Positions 1 through 5,990 of a stretch of 7,867 bases of DNA are shown one piece after another (position 1 is the stretch's first letter; every line of letters starts with the position of its first letter). The stretch covers positions 1 to 7,867 of the forward strand of contig CASBRC010000028.1 of the NCBI GenBank assembly GCA_949128015.1. The letters run 5' to 3'. Under the pieces are notes generated by a model. The model was given only the letters and a program-made list of their open reading frames with translations. It was not told the DNA's origin and did not search any database. The translations under genes were made by a program, and so were the position numbers. This stretch comes from Synechococcales cyanobacterium PMM_0003 (GTDB lineage Bacteria; Cyanobacteriota; Cyanobacteriia; Pseudanabaenales; Pseudanabaenaceae).

Positions 1-172
1 ACACAAGTCCAAATCACCATAAATGCCCTGCAATAAATTGCGGGCTAAAAGCTAAAACCCGTTGAAACGGGTTAAAAGCATCTCAAAAACAATATTTTAT
101 TCAGTCAGTTTCAACTGACTTTAGCTTTGAGCCAAGAACTTTAGTTCTTGGTAACTTGTGTGATACCGTAGC
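1..172 (-). repeat. MITE-like multi-hairpin repeat, copy 1 (truncated by window edge)
   Basis: This is roughly 90% identical (by eye) to the reverse complement of 1302-1487. The window cuts off about 12 bases of the outer end, so the full element would be about 184 bp. It holds successive small hairpins: an imperfect one at about 27-47 (GCCC..GGGC), AACCCGTT-GA-AACGGGTT at about 56-73, AGTCAGTT-TC-AACTGACT at about 102-119, and CCAAGAACT-TT-AGTTCTTGG at about 132-151. The ends ACACAAGT (1-8) and ACTTGTGT (154-161) are inverted repeats. No protein is encoded. The MITE-like label is inferred from the size, terminal inverted repeats and two copies; no target-site duplication can be checked because the left end is missing. 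Confidence 0.75.
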
Positions 173-230
173 TCCTTTGCAAGAAGTGGGGCTAGGGGTG
201 AGGTTTTTAGGGGCTTTCACGTAATAAGAC

Positions 231-293
231 AAATCAAAACCCAAAAGCTAGAGGCGGCGCAAAGCGCCGCCTCTAGTTTTTGGGTTTTGATTT
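231..293. terminator. Long palindrome with GCAAAGC tip, terminator-like
   Basis: Two 30-base arms (231-260 and 264-293) with an AAA loop; the single mismatch is a G-U pair in RNA. The inner stem runs from an A4 run through a GC-rich stem (GGCGGCGC) to a T5 run, the shape of a bidirectional intrinsic terminator. It lies upstream of the asparaginase, so it would end transcription entering from the left, or act as a repeat only. Its core GAGGCGGCGCAAAGCGCCGC recurs at 1500-1519 with one substitution. The rest of 1-329 (173-230 and 294-329) shows no gene and no convincing promoter. Confidence 0.7.
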
Positions 294-329
294 ACCGTAA
301 GATGAGGATGGCGATCATAAAAGTAATAT

Positions 330-1289
330 ATGAACCTTGGCAAGCGCAATCGTTTCTCCGCTAACAAAATTACCGTCCAATTGCTACGCGAGGGCATTGT
401 CGAATCGATCCACTGTTGTCAAGCTGCTGTAGTTGATACGCGAGGACGAGTCCTCTCGGCAGCAGGCGATCCACAGACAACCACCTTTGCCCGTTCTTGC
501 CTCAAACCAATTCAAGCTCTACCCGTCTCGATCACTGGCGCACAAGAACGATTTCACCTTTCAGAAACCGATCTGGCGATTATTTGCGGTTCGCACCAAG
601 GCACGATCGCCCAAGCCCGACAAGTTTTTAGCATTCTTTGGCGATGCGATGTTGAGCCAAGTGCTTTGCAATGTCCAGTACCTGAAGGTCAGAAAAGTCC
701 ACTTCAGCATAATTGCTCTGGCAAGCACGCAGGCATGATCGCTATCTGCAAGCAACAGGGTTGGCAGATTTCTTCTTACATGGATCGCAATCATCCTGTC
801 CAAAAACTTGCGCTCAACACAATGGCAGATCTTTTACAAATGCCTGCTGCCGAATTTATTTGCGCCCATGATGATTGTGGTGTTCCCACTTACTTATTAG
901 AAATCGGACAACTTGCCCGACTCTATGCTCTTCTCTCGTCACATGATCAATTGCATCTAGAACGAGTTACTCGTGCGATGACTAGACATCCTGATATGGT
1001 TTCGGGAAATGGACAATTTGACACCGAACTAATGCGCTTGAGCAATGGTGAAGTTGTCAGCAAATCTGGCGCAGAAGGTGTGCAATGCATTGGACGGATT
1101 GGTGAAGGATTGGGGCTGGCGATTAAGGTGATGGATGGCTCTAAAAGAGCAAAAATAGCAGTTTCTATCCATTTATTAAGACAGTTAGGATGGATTACGC
1201 CGACAGTCGCTCAAAGTCTAGAAGAATCTTTTCTTTCTATTGGTAAATATAGCCGTCTCGAAGCTGTGGGTGAGTTGTCACTCGCTTAA
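330..1289 (+). CDS. L-asparaginase, class 3 (Rhizobium etli-type)
   Basis: This 319-residue cytoplasmic enzyme is predicted to hydrolyse L-asparagine to aspartate and ammonia. It belongs to the asparaginase II family (Pfam PF06089), unrelated in fold to the E. coli-type enzymes. The family blocks appear in order: RSCLKPIQALP with Ser56-x-x-Lys59, CGSHQGT with Ser88, NCSGKHAGM with Cys129 and Lys132, DDCGVPTY with Cys183, and a SGNGQFDTELMR block near 225-236. The spacings Ser56-Ser88 (32), Cys129-Lys132 (3) and Cys129-Cys183 (54) equal those I recall for the R. etli enzyme's serine-lysine site (Ser48, Ser80) and zinc site (Cys135, Lys138, Cys189), so the active site looks intact. The ATG at 330 has no clear Shine-Dalgarno, which is common in cyanobacteria; the ~13 residues before the first conserved strand make a slightly later start possible. 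It is bracketed by inverted copies of a ~185 bp repeat and contains no HIP1 site. Confidence 0.93.
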   Translation: MNLGKRNRFSANKITVQLLREGIVESIHCCQAAVVDTRGRVLSAAGDPQTTTFARSCLKPIQALPVSITGAQERFHLSETDLAIICGSHQGTIAQARQVFSILWRCDVEPSALQCPVPEGQKSPLQHNCSGKHAGMIAICKQQGWQISSYMDRNHPVQKLALNTMADLLQMPAAEFICAHDDCGVPTYLLEIGQLARLYALLSSHDQLHLERVTRAMTRHPDMVSGNGQFDTELMRLSNGEVVSKSGAEGVQCIGRIGEGLGLAIKVMDGSKRAKIAVSIHLLRQLGWITPTVAQSLEESFLSIGKYSRLEAVGELSLA

Positions 1290-1301
1290 GAATCCAAAAG
1301 C

Positions 1302-1487
1302 GCTACGGTGTACATACAAGTCACTAAGAACTAAAGTTCTTGGCTCAAAGAATATCGTCAGTTGAAACTGACTGAATAAAATATTGTTTTTGATATGCTT
1401 TTAACCCGTTTTAACGGGTTTTAGCTTTTAGCCCGCAATTTATTGCAGGGCATTTATGGTAATTGCGACTTGTGTGTACACGGTAGC
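1302..1487 (+). repeat. MITE-like multi-hairpin repeat, copy 2 (complete)
   Basis: A 186 bp element whose ends, 1302-1322 and 1467-1487, are 21-base terminal inverted repeats with two mismatches (GCTAC.GTGTACA.ACAAGTC). Inside are hairpins around AAGAACT/AGTTCTT, GTCAGTT/AACTGAC, AACCCGTT/AACGGGTT and GCCCGC/GCAGGGC. It matches copy 1 in reverse orientation, with near identity over the central ~100 bases; loop changes (TTGA versus TTTA-type) leave the stems intact. It starts 12 bases after the asparaginase stop. No transposase is present in the window, so any movement would depend on one elsewhere. Confidence 0.8.
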
Positions 1488-1535
1488 CCAAAAGAGAGAG
1501 AGGCGGCGCAAAGCGCCGCTTCTCTCTCTTTTGGG
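1487..1535. terminator. Palindrome with GCAAAGC tip between convergent genes
   Basis: Two 23-base arms (1487-1509 and 1513-1535), AAA loop, one G-U type mismatch. The stem has an A4 run, an AGAGAGAG block, GGCGGCGC and a closing T4 run, so it can act as an intrinsic terminator for both the rightward asparaginase and the leftward MFS gene, which ends 15 bases away. Cyanobacteria lack Rho, which makes intrinsic terminators between convergent genes expected. The core is the same as at 231-293, with different outer arms. Confidence 0.7.
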
Positions 1536-1549
1536 GTTTTGACCAGCAA

Positions 1550-2755
1550 CTACATTGTTTTGATCGCATAACTTTTGCGTTTGATAAATGCAAAAATCAG
1601 CACAAGAAATGTGCAAGTCCCAGCTAAATAAAGTGGGTAACCATAGGAACTAGGATTGTTTTGATTAACCATTAATCCTGCGATTATGGGACCAAAAGCA
1701 TTGGATATGCTGAGATAAGAAGAATTTAATCCTAAGATTGTTCCTTGCTCTTCGGGGCTAGTATTGAGAGAAATCAGCGCACTGATCATTGGCTGCACAA
1801 CTGAGTTGAGAAGTGAGAAGAGAACGCAAACAGCGACAAAGTAATATGCATTTTCCCAAATTGGCATTAATACAAAAGAAAGACTACGCACGAATAATCC
1901 TAGAAAGAGAATCTGGACTAGTTGTAAATGTTTTGTCATTTGGCTAATGCCCAATGTCTGCATAATCACACCTAATACGCCAAACAGCAAAAACATGAGC
2001 GTAAGAGCATCACTATTCTGTTTGAGAACTATCAAAAAATAGGGTTGGAACGCAAAGGTAAATAGCGTGAATGTCATCCCTGTAAGGAAATTGATGACTA
2101 ATAAAATCCCGATTTTTGGCATAAATAAACCTGTAATTAGTCTATCTAAGCCAAGATCAAAAATATTTTGAGCCTTTTGAGCTTTGGTTTTGAGGGTTTC
2201 TGGTAGCAGAAAAATAGTTAATAATAATGCGATCGCAGCAATCGTTCCTGATACTAGAAAAGAAGCCCCAAAAGATTGACCTAAAGGTGTATTCAGAGCA
2301 GCTTTTTGGGCAAGCAAACTGATGGCTGGCCCCAAAATAAACCCTAAACCAAAGGCGGCTCCATTAATGCCAAAGGCTTTAGCTCGGTTTTCAGGAGTGG
2401 TGACATCAGAAATTACGGCTTGAGCAACCGAGGCATTACCACCTGTAATCCCATCCAAAAATCTCGCAAAAAATAATACGGCGGCACTGGCGGCTGTCCC
2501 TGCCAGCAGATTGGCGATCACTGTTCCCACTAAACTAACGATCAATAATGGCTTGCGCCCAAAGCGATCGCTAAGTTTACCAATGATCGGTGTGGCAAAA
2601 AATTGCGCGATCGCATAAATCGCAAATAGCAAACTGATCTGAAAATCATCTAATTTAAACTGTCTGCCATAAAGATATAAAATAGGGATGAGAATCGTAA
2701 AACTTAGGGAGTTAATGAAAGAAATGAGAGCAATAATCCAAAATTTACGATTCAT
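1550..2755 (-). CDS. MFS exporter, 12 membrane helices (TetA/drug-efflux-like)
   Basis: A 401-residue inner-membrane protein of the major facilitator superfamily, probably a proton-coupled drug or metabolite exporter; the substrate cannot be read from sequence. About 12 hydrophobic helices are visible, six in each half (roughly 5-28 to 162-184, and 209-236 to 370-391), with a charged loop at about 186-208 between them. MFS motif A, GKLSDRFGRKP (59-69), lies between helices 2 and 3. A GLGFILGP segment (136-143) in helix 5 resembles motif C of antiporters. ENRAKAFG (122-129) and LLPETL (183-188) are typical of the TetA-like DHA1 group. The length is normal and no frameshift is visible. The ATG at 2753-2755 begins the first helix directly, and a HIP1 octamer lies 8-15 bases upstream. 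It is divergent from mntC, with no evidence that the two are co-regulated. Confidence 0.88.
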   Translation of the reverse strand: MNRKFWIIALISFINSLSFTILIPILYLYGRQFKLDDFQISLLFAIYAIAQFFATPIIGKLSDRFGRKPLLIVSLVGTVIANLLAGTAASAAVLFFARFLDGITGGNASVAQAVISDVTTPENRAKAFGINGAAFGLGFILGPAISLLAQKAALNTPLGQSFGASFLVSGTIAAIALLLTIFLLPETLKTKAQKAQNIFDLGLDRLITGLFMPKIGILLVINFLTGMTFTLFTFAFQPYFLIVLKQNSDALTLMFLLFGVLGVIMQTLGISQMTKHLQLVQILFLGLFVRSLSFVLMPIWENAYYFVAVCVLFSLLNSVVQPMISALISLNTSPEEQGTILGLNSSYLSISNAFGPIIAGLMVNQNNPSSYGYPLYLAGTCTFLVLIFAFIKRKSYAIKTM

Positions 2756-2831
2756 TTTCGCTGCGATCGCATATAGTCCTTGCCTATACTACAGCGCGAC
2801 CAAAGACTTTTAAGATATATAGAAAATCCAG

Positions 2832-2869
2832 AGCAAACCCAAACCTTTTACAAAAGGTTTGGGTTTGCT
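2832..2869. repeat. 18-bp perfect palindrome with AACCCAAACC arms
   Basis: Arms 2832-2849 and 2852-2869 are perfectly complementary with a 2-base spacer (effectively a TTACAA loop). The arms carry AAACCCAAACC, which recurs in the palindromes at 5722-5779 and 5814-5882. Outside the stem, TACAGC (2790-2795) and GCTGTA (2867-2872) are also inverted. It sits between the divergent MFS and mntC genes, upstream of both. It is too AT-rich at the tip to be a convincing terminator and is better read as a dispersed repeat. Confidence 0.6.
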
Positions 2870-2889
2870 GTAACGAGAGTCGTTACAAC

Positions 2890-2956
2890 TTTTCATAATC
2901 GTTTCATTTTTTGTTTTATATATGCTATATTTTAAAAAATGAAACGATTATGAAAA
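2890..2956 (+). promoter_or_regulatory. Predicted mntC operator: 23-bp perfect inverted repeat around the promoter
   Basis: Arms 2890-2912 and 2934-2956 are exact reverse complements separated by 21 bases that contain the -10 element. Within each arm the hexamer TTTCAT (left: 2891-2896 and 2902-2907) or ATGAAA (right: 2939-2944 and 2950-2955) occurs twice with an 11-base period. Such tandem repeats are typical of OmpR/PhoB-family response regulators. Synechocystis mntCAB is known to be repressed by the ManS/ManR two-component system, and ManR is of this family, so a ManR-like operator is a reasonable inference. The last ATGAAA is itself the start codon plus second codon of mntC. Confidence 0.6.
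2923..2931 (+). promoter_or_regulatory. mntC: Predicted extended -10 element of mntC
   Basis: TGCTATATT fits an extended -10 (TGn plus TATATT, five of six matches to TATAAT). Only a weak -35 (TTCATT, 2903-2908, 17-base spacer) precedes it, consistent with reliance on the extended -10. Transcription would begin near 2938, giving a leader of about 12 bases before the ATG at 2950. This also excludes the TTG at 2911 as the start codon. Confidence 0.5.
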
Positions 2957-3957
2957 TAGTCATGAAGCTTAAATGTAGTTTTAATCAAAATTTTATTTCT
3001 TGGAAGAGCTACCCAGCTATTCTTACTGGACTTATGTTTGCGGTGAGTTTAAGTGGATGTAACTTTCAGCCCAACTCAACTCAAACTAGTGAGATTCCTG
3101 ATTCCACGAATGCATCAACTCGTAAGGATAAAAAGGATAAAAAAGTTGTTCTGACCACGTTTACAGTGCTTGCAGATATGGCGCAAAATGTAGCAGGCGA
3201 TAAAGCGATCGTTGAGTCGATTACGAAGGTGGGGGCGGAAGTTCATGGCTACGAACCTACACCCAGTGACTTACAGCGAGGGCAAGGGGCTGATCTGATT
3301 TTGGAAAATGGTTTGAATTTGGAACGCTGGGCTGAGCGCTTTTACAATAGTTTTCCTAAAGTAGAACGTCTGACTTTGACAGAGGGTATTCAGCCCATTA
3401 ACATTACTGAAGACTCTTATCAAGGCAAACCCAATCCTCACGCTTGGATGTCTCCCCAAAATGCCTTGATCTATGTTGAAAATATTCGTAAGGCTCTGGG
3501 AAAGCTCGATCCTGTAAATGCCCCAACCTATGACGCTAATGCCAAAGTTTACAGCCAACAAATTCAAGCGATCGATGTCAAGCTCAAAAATGCGATCGCA
3601 GTAATTCCCCCTGACAAACGCTATATCGTCAGTTGTGAAGGAGCTTTTGCCTATCTAGCCCGCGACTATGGCTTAAAGGAAGTCTATATTTGGCCAGTGA
3701 ATGCTGAACAACAAGCTACACCCAAACAAGTACAGAAAGTGATTGAAACTGTCAGAGCAAATCAGATTCCCACCGTATTTTGTGAAAGTACTGTTAGTAA
3801 TCAAGCGCAACTTCAAGTAGTAAAGGAGACGGGAGCAAAGTATGGCGGTGTGTTTTATGTGGATTCTCTCTCTCCTCCCGATGGACTCACCCCGACCTAT
3901 CTCAAACTGATGGAATATAACATCAATACCTTAATCAAAGGCTTACAAAAACAGTAA
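2950..3957 (+). CDS. mntC: Manganese ABC transporter, substrate-binding lipoprotein MntC
   Basis: A 335-residue cluster A-I solute-binding protein that captures Mn2+ in the periplasm and delivers it to MntB. The N-terminus has a lipoprotein signal peptide: a basic start, a hydrophobic stretch and a lipobox LSGC with Cys37, followed by a polar, Lys/Asp-rich linker. Predicted metal ligands are His99 (HGYEPTPSDL), His164 (NPHAWMSP), Glu230 (SCEGAF) and Asp305 (YVDSLS). Their spacing (65, 66, 75) is identical to that I recall for Synechocystis MntC (His89, His154, Glu220, Asp295). Glu as third ligand and the lack of a His-rich loop argue for manganese rather than zinc (ZnuA). Cys229 and Cys278 match the MntC disulfide pair Cys219-Cys268, proposed to make uptake redox-dependent. 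The ATG at 2950 was chosen over an in-frame TTG at 2911, which lies upstream of the -10; an ATG at 2962 is also possible. Confidence 0.93.
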   Translation: MKIVMKLKCSFNQNFISWKSYPAILTGLMFAVSLSGCNFQPNSTQTSEIPDSTNASTRKDKKDKKVVLTTFTVLADMAQNVAGDKAIVESITKVGAEVHGYEPTPSDLQRGQGADLILENGLNLERWAERFYNSFPKVERLTLTEGIQPINITEDSYQGKPNPHAWMSPQNALIYVENIRKALGKLDPVNAPTYDANAKVYSQQIQAIDVKLKNAIAVIPPDKRYIVSCEGAFAYLARDYGLKEVYIWPVNAEQQATPKQVQKVIETVRANQIPTVFCESTVSNQAQLQVVKETGAKYGGVFYVDSLSPPDGLTPTYLKLMEYNINTLIKGLQKQ

Positions 3958-4033
3958 GTTGGATGTCCATCTCTTCGCAATACATATATAAAAATTAAAA
4001 TTAATAAAAATCAAGATCAAACAGAGAATAACC

Positions 4034-4804
4034 ATGGATACATTTAAAGAAACATTAAGCATTGACATTGAGAATGTAACCGTTGCCTATCATGGCAAAG
4101 TCGCTCTACATAAAGCTTCACTTCAACTCAAAGCAGGCACGATTTGTGGCTTAGTAGGCATGAACGGCGCTGGTAAATCTACTCTCTTTAAAGCAGTAAT
4201 GGGCTTTGTCAAGCCTGTGAGTGGTCGGGTGCTAATTAATGGATTGCCAATCCGCCACGTTCAAAAGAATAATCTGGTCGCTTATGTCCCGCAAACAGAA
4301 GAAGTCGATTGGAACTTTCCTGTAAGTGTGCATGATGTGGTAATGATGGGACGTTACGGCTATATGAATTTTTTACGGATGCCGCGATCGCAAGATAAAC
4401 ATGCTGTACGCGATAGCTTAGAGCGTGTCGAAATGTGGGAAATGCGCGATCGGCAAATTGGTGAATTATCGGGCGGACAAAAGAAACGCACATTTTTTGC
4501 TAGAGCTTTAGCTCAACAAGCCAAGGTTTTGTTACTAGATGAACCTTTTGCGGGTGTTGATGTGAAGACAGAGAAGATGATGATTAATCTGTTGATGGAA
4601 CTCCGTGATATAGGTTACACGATTTTAATTTCCACCCACGATCTCGAATCGATTACAACATTTTGCGATCAAGTGGTGTTAATCAATCGCACAATTCTCG
4701 CCTATGGTGAGACTTCAGAAGTATTTACCGAAGAAAATATTTCCCGCACCTTTGGCGGTTCGGTTATCGATTTAAGAAGCTCATATAAAAAACAAAAGAG
4801 TTGA
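4034..4804 (+). CDS. mntA: Manganese ABC transporter, ATP-binding protein MntA
   Basis: A 256-residue cytoplasmic ATPase that drives Mn2+ import through MntB. All ABC motifs are present and intact: Walker A GMNGAGKST (42-50), Q-loop Gln87 in YVPQTEEVDW, signature LSGGQ (145-149), Walker B VLLLDEP (165-171) with Glu170, and switch His202 in STHDLE. The EEVDWNFPVSV stretch after the Q-loop is typical of the metal-chelate (Mn/Zn/Fe) importer ATPases. It lies 76 bases after mntC and 57 bases before mntB, all on one strand, so one operon is likely. The gap before it is AT-rich and holds only a weak AGAG Shine-Dalgarno (4023-4026). Its stop codon sits inside a perfect 32-bp palindrome. In some annotations the same family member is named ZnuC or PsaB-like; the neighbouring MntC decides the name. 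Confidence 0.92.
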   Translation: MDTFKETLSIDIENVTVAYHGKVALHKASLQLKAGTICGLVGMNGAGKSTLFKAVMGFVKPVSGRVLINGLPIRHVQKNNLVAYVPQTEEVDWNFPVSVHDVVMMGRYGYMNFLRMPRSQDKHAVRDSLERVEMWEMRDRQIGELSGGQKKRTFFARALAQQAKVLLLDEPFAGVDVKTEKMMINLLMELRDIGYTILISTHDLESITTFCDQVVLINRTILAYGETSEVFTEENISRTFGGSVIDLRSSYKKQKS

Positions 4805-4825
4805 TGTGTACACATCAACTCTTTT
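4794..4825 (+). terminator. Perfect 32-bp palindrome at the mntA/mntB junction
   Basis: The 32 bases are their own reverse complement, running from AAAAGAG through a GTGTACAC centre to CTCTTTT, and include the mntA stop codon (TGA, 4802-4804). The A4-stem-T4 shape resembles an intrinsic terminator, but it lies inside an operon. It could lower mntB expression relative to mntA, protect the upstream mRNA end, or be a regulator site. Which of these applies cannot be told from sequence. Confidence 0.6.
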
Positions 4826-4851
4826 ACAAAGTCATTTAGCCCAAGGTACTT

Positions 4852-4855
4852 AGGA
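4852..4855 (+). promoter_or_regulatory. mntB: Shine-Dalgarno of mntB
   Basis: AGGA six bases before the ATG at 4862 is the clearest ribosome-binding site in the window. It supports this start and independent translation of mntB despite the 57-base gap and the hairpin behind mntA. Confidence 0.55.
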
Positions 4856-4861
4856 ATAATA

Positions 4862-5713
4862 ATGGAATTAGTGAACTGGTTTACAGCGCCCTTACAGTAT
4901 GGATTTATGGTCAAGGCGATTTGGGTTAGCGCCTTAGTTGGTATAGTTTGTTCGGCTCTATCTTGCTTTATGATTCTGAAAGGATGGGCGCTAATGGGAG
5001 ATGCAGTTTCCCACGCAGTGCTTCCAGGGGTAGTACTTGCCTATGTAATGAATATTCCTTTTGCGATCGGCGCATTTGTGTTTGGGGTGGGTTCTGTAGT
5101 TGCGATCGGATTTATCAAATCGAACACTCGCATTAAGGAAGATACAGTCATAGGATTAGTATTCACAGGACTATTTGCTTTTGGAATTGTGCTGGTTTCT
5201 AAGGTCAAAAGCACTGTCGATTTAGGGCATATTCTGTTTGGGAATGTTCTTGGCATTGCTGATAGCGACATCATCCAAACCGTGATCATTAGCGTCGTTA
5301 CATTAGTTGCGATCGCAATTTTACGCAAAGATCTAATTCTGTTTTGTTTTGATGCTACCCATGCGCGTTCTATTGGTTTAAACACGACATTTCTGTATTA
5401 CGTTTTACTGTCTCTACTATCGCTTACGGCAGTTGCGGGACTTCAGACAGTGGGGATTATTTTAGTCGTAGCCATGTTGGTTACTCCAGGAGCAACTGCA
5501 TATTTACTAAGCGATCGCTTTGACCACATGATATTAATCGCCATGGCTTCGGGAATGTTTTCTAGCGTAATGGGAACCTATATCAGTTACCACATCGATG
5601 GCTCAACAGGCGGCTGTATTGTCGTTCTCCAAACTCTATTATTTCTAACCGCAATGATTTTTGCACCTAAGCATGGGCTATTAGTGCGATCGCGTCAGTA
5701 CATTACTGATTAG
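4862..5713 (+). CDS. mntB: Manganese ABC transporter, permease MntB
   Basis: A 283-residue inner-membrane permease of the ABC-3 family (MntB/PsaC/ZnuB type), predicted to form a dimer as the Mn2+ channel with MntA dimers below and MntC docking outside. About eight to nine hydrophobic helices are visible, starting near residue 17. The family hallmark GDAVSHAVLPG (46-56) is present; its Asp47 and His51 lie in the segment thought to line the metal path in the pneumococcal homologue. DATHARSIGLNT (164-175) fits the loop that contacts the ATPase. VAMLVTPGATAYLL (203-216) is a second conserved block. The length is typical and the start is supported by AGGA at 4852-4855. It is the last gene of mntCAB; a strong palindrome begins 8 bases after the stop. 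Confidence 0.93.
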   Translation: MELVNWFTAPLQYGFMVKAIWVSALVGIVCSALSCFMILKGWALMGDAVSHAVLPGVVLAYVMNIPFAIGAFVFGVGSVVAIGFIKSNTRIKEDTVIGLVFTGLFAFGIVLVSKVKSTVDLGHILFGNVLGIADSDIIQTVIISVVTLVAIAILRKDLILFCFDATHARSIGLNTTFLYYVLLSLLSLTAVAGLQTVGIILVVAMLVTPGATAYLLSDRFDHMILIAMASGMFSSVMGTYISYHIDGSTGGCIVVLQTLLFLTAMIFAPKHGLLVRSRQYITD

Positions 5714-5721
5714 TACAAAAG

Positions 5722-5779
5722 AAACCCCAAACCTAAAAAGCTGTAGCGCGTGCGCTACAGCTTTTTGGGTTTGGGGTTT
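5722..5779 (+). terminator. Terminator-like palindrome after mntB
   Basis: Two 28-base arms (5722-5749 and 5752-5779) with a 2-base GT spacer and one G-U mismatch. The inner part, A5, GCTGTAGCGC stem, then T5, is a good bidirectional intrinsic terminator and would end mntCAB. The outer arms extend it with AAACCCCAAACC, related to the arms at 2832-2869 and 5814-5882. The tip differs from the GCAAAGC family. Confidence 0.78.
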
Positions 5780-5813
5780 AATTATGCTTGCCTACTTACA
5801 GCAGATTATAATC

Positions 5814-5882
5814 AACCCAAACCCAGATTTTTTGTAAAAGCCCCGCGAAGCGGGGCTTTTACAAAAAATCTGGGTTTGGGTT
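5814..5882. repeat. 33-bp perfect palindrome with GCGAAGC tip
   Basis: Arms 5814-5846 and 5850-5882 are perfectly complementary, with a GAA loop closed by GC (GCGAAGC, known as an exceptionally stable DNA mini-hairpin). The inner stem AAAAGCCCC/GGGGCTTTT is terminator-shaped. The outer arms AACCCAAACCCAG recur elsewhere. Further out, TTACAGCA (5796-5803) and TGCTGTAA (5894-5901) are inverted too, giving a ~106 bp element with its own ends. It lies between mntB and the methyltransferase, after the mntB terminator, so termination of mntB is not its obvious role. Confidence 0.75.
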
Positions 5883-5990
5883 TGTTCGGGACTTGCTGTA
5901 AATGATGAACAAATGGGGGTAAACAAGTTAACAAAACTTAATCATAAAATTTGAGTATGATTGAATGAGTATTCTTCTTAACAAATATTT

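Noticed and set aside
1..172. CRISPR array or tandem repeat
   Set aside because: The short inverted units are different hairpins, not identical direct repeats with spacers.
287..321. Promoter for the asparaginase (TTGATT with CATAAA)
   Set aside because: The spacing is about 23 bases and the -10 is poor; no convincing promoter could be called.
663..669. GCTTTGC in the asparaginase coding region as another hairpin-family member
   Set aside because: The flanking bases are not complementary, so no hairpin forms; the heptamer alone is not diagnostic.
561..803. Reverse-strand open frames inside the asparaginase and the mnt genes (also 3271-3567, 4236-4493, 5041-5385)
   Set aside because: They lie wholly within well-supported genes on the other strand, have no recognisable domain, and are shadows of them.
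1411..1593. A 60-residue reverse-strand frame across the repeat, the palindrome and the MFS end
   Set aside because: Its translation is made of hairpin repeat sequence and overlaps the MFS 3' end out of frame; no sign of a real protein.
2911..2949. Upstream TTG as the start of mntC (13 extra residues)
   Set aside because: It lies upstream of the predicted extended -10 (2923-2931), has no Shine-Dalgarno, and adds nothing to the signal peptide; the ATG at 2950 is more plausible.
2890..2956. A Zur (zinc) box at mntC
   Set aside because: The arms only partly resemble the cyanobacterial TGATAAT-N-ATTATCA pattern, and the protein ligand set indicates manganese; the 11-base hexamer repeats fit a response regulator better.
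4806..4813. Shared GTGTACAC between the mntA/mntB palindrome and the ends of the ~185 bp repeat
   Set aside because: An 8-base self-complementary word is too short, and the flanking bases do not match, so common origin is unsupported.
4702..4914. Reverse-strand 70-residue frame over the mntA/mntB junction
   Set aside because: It covers the ends of two strong genes and the palindrome, with no start context or homology that I recognise.
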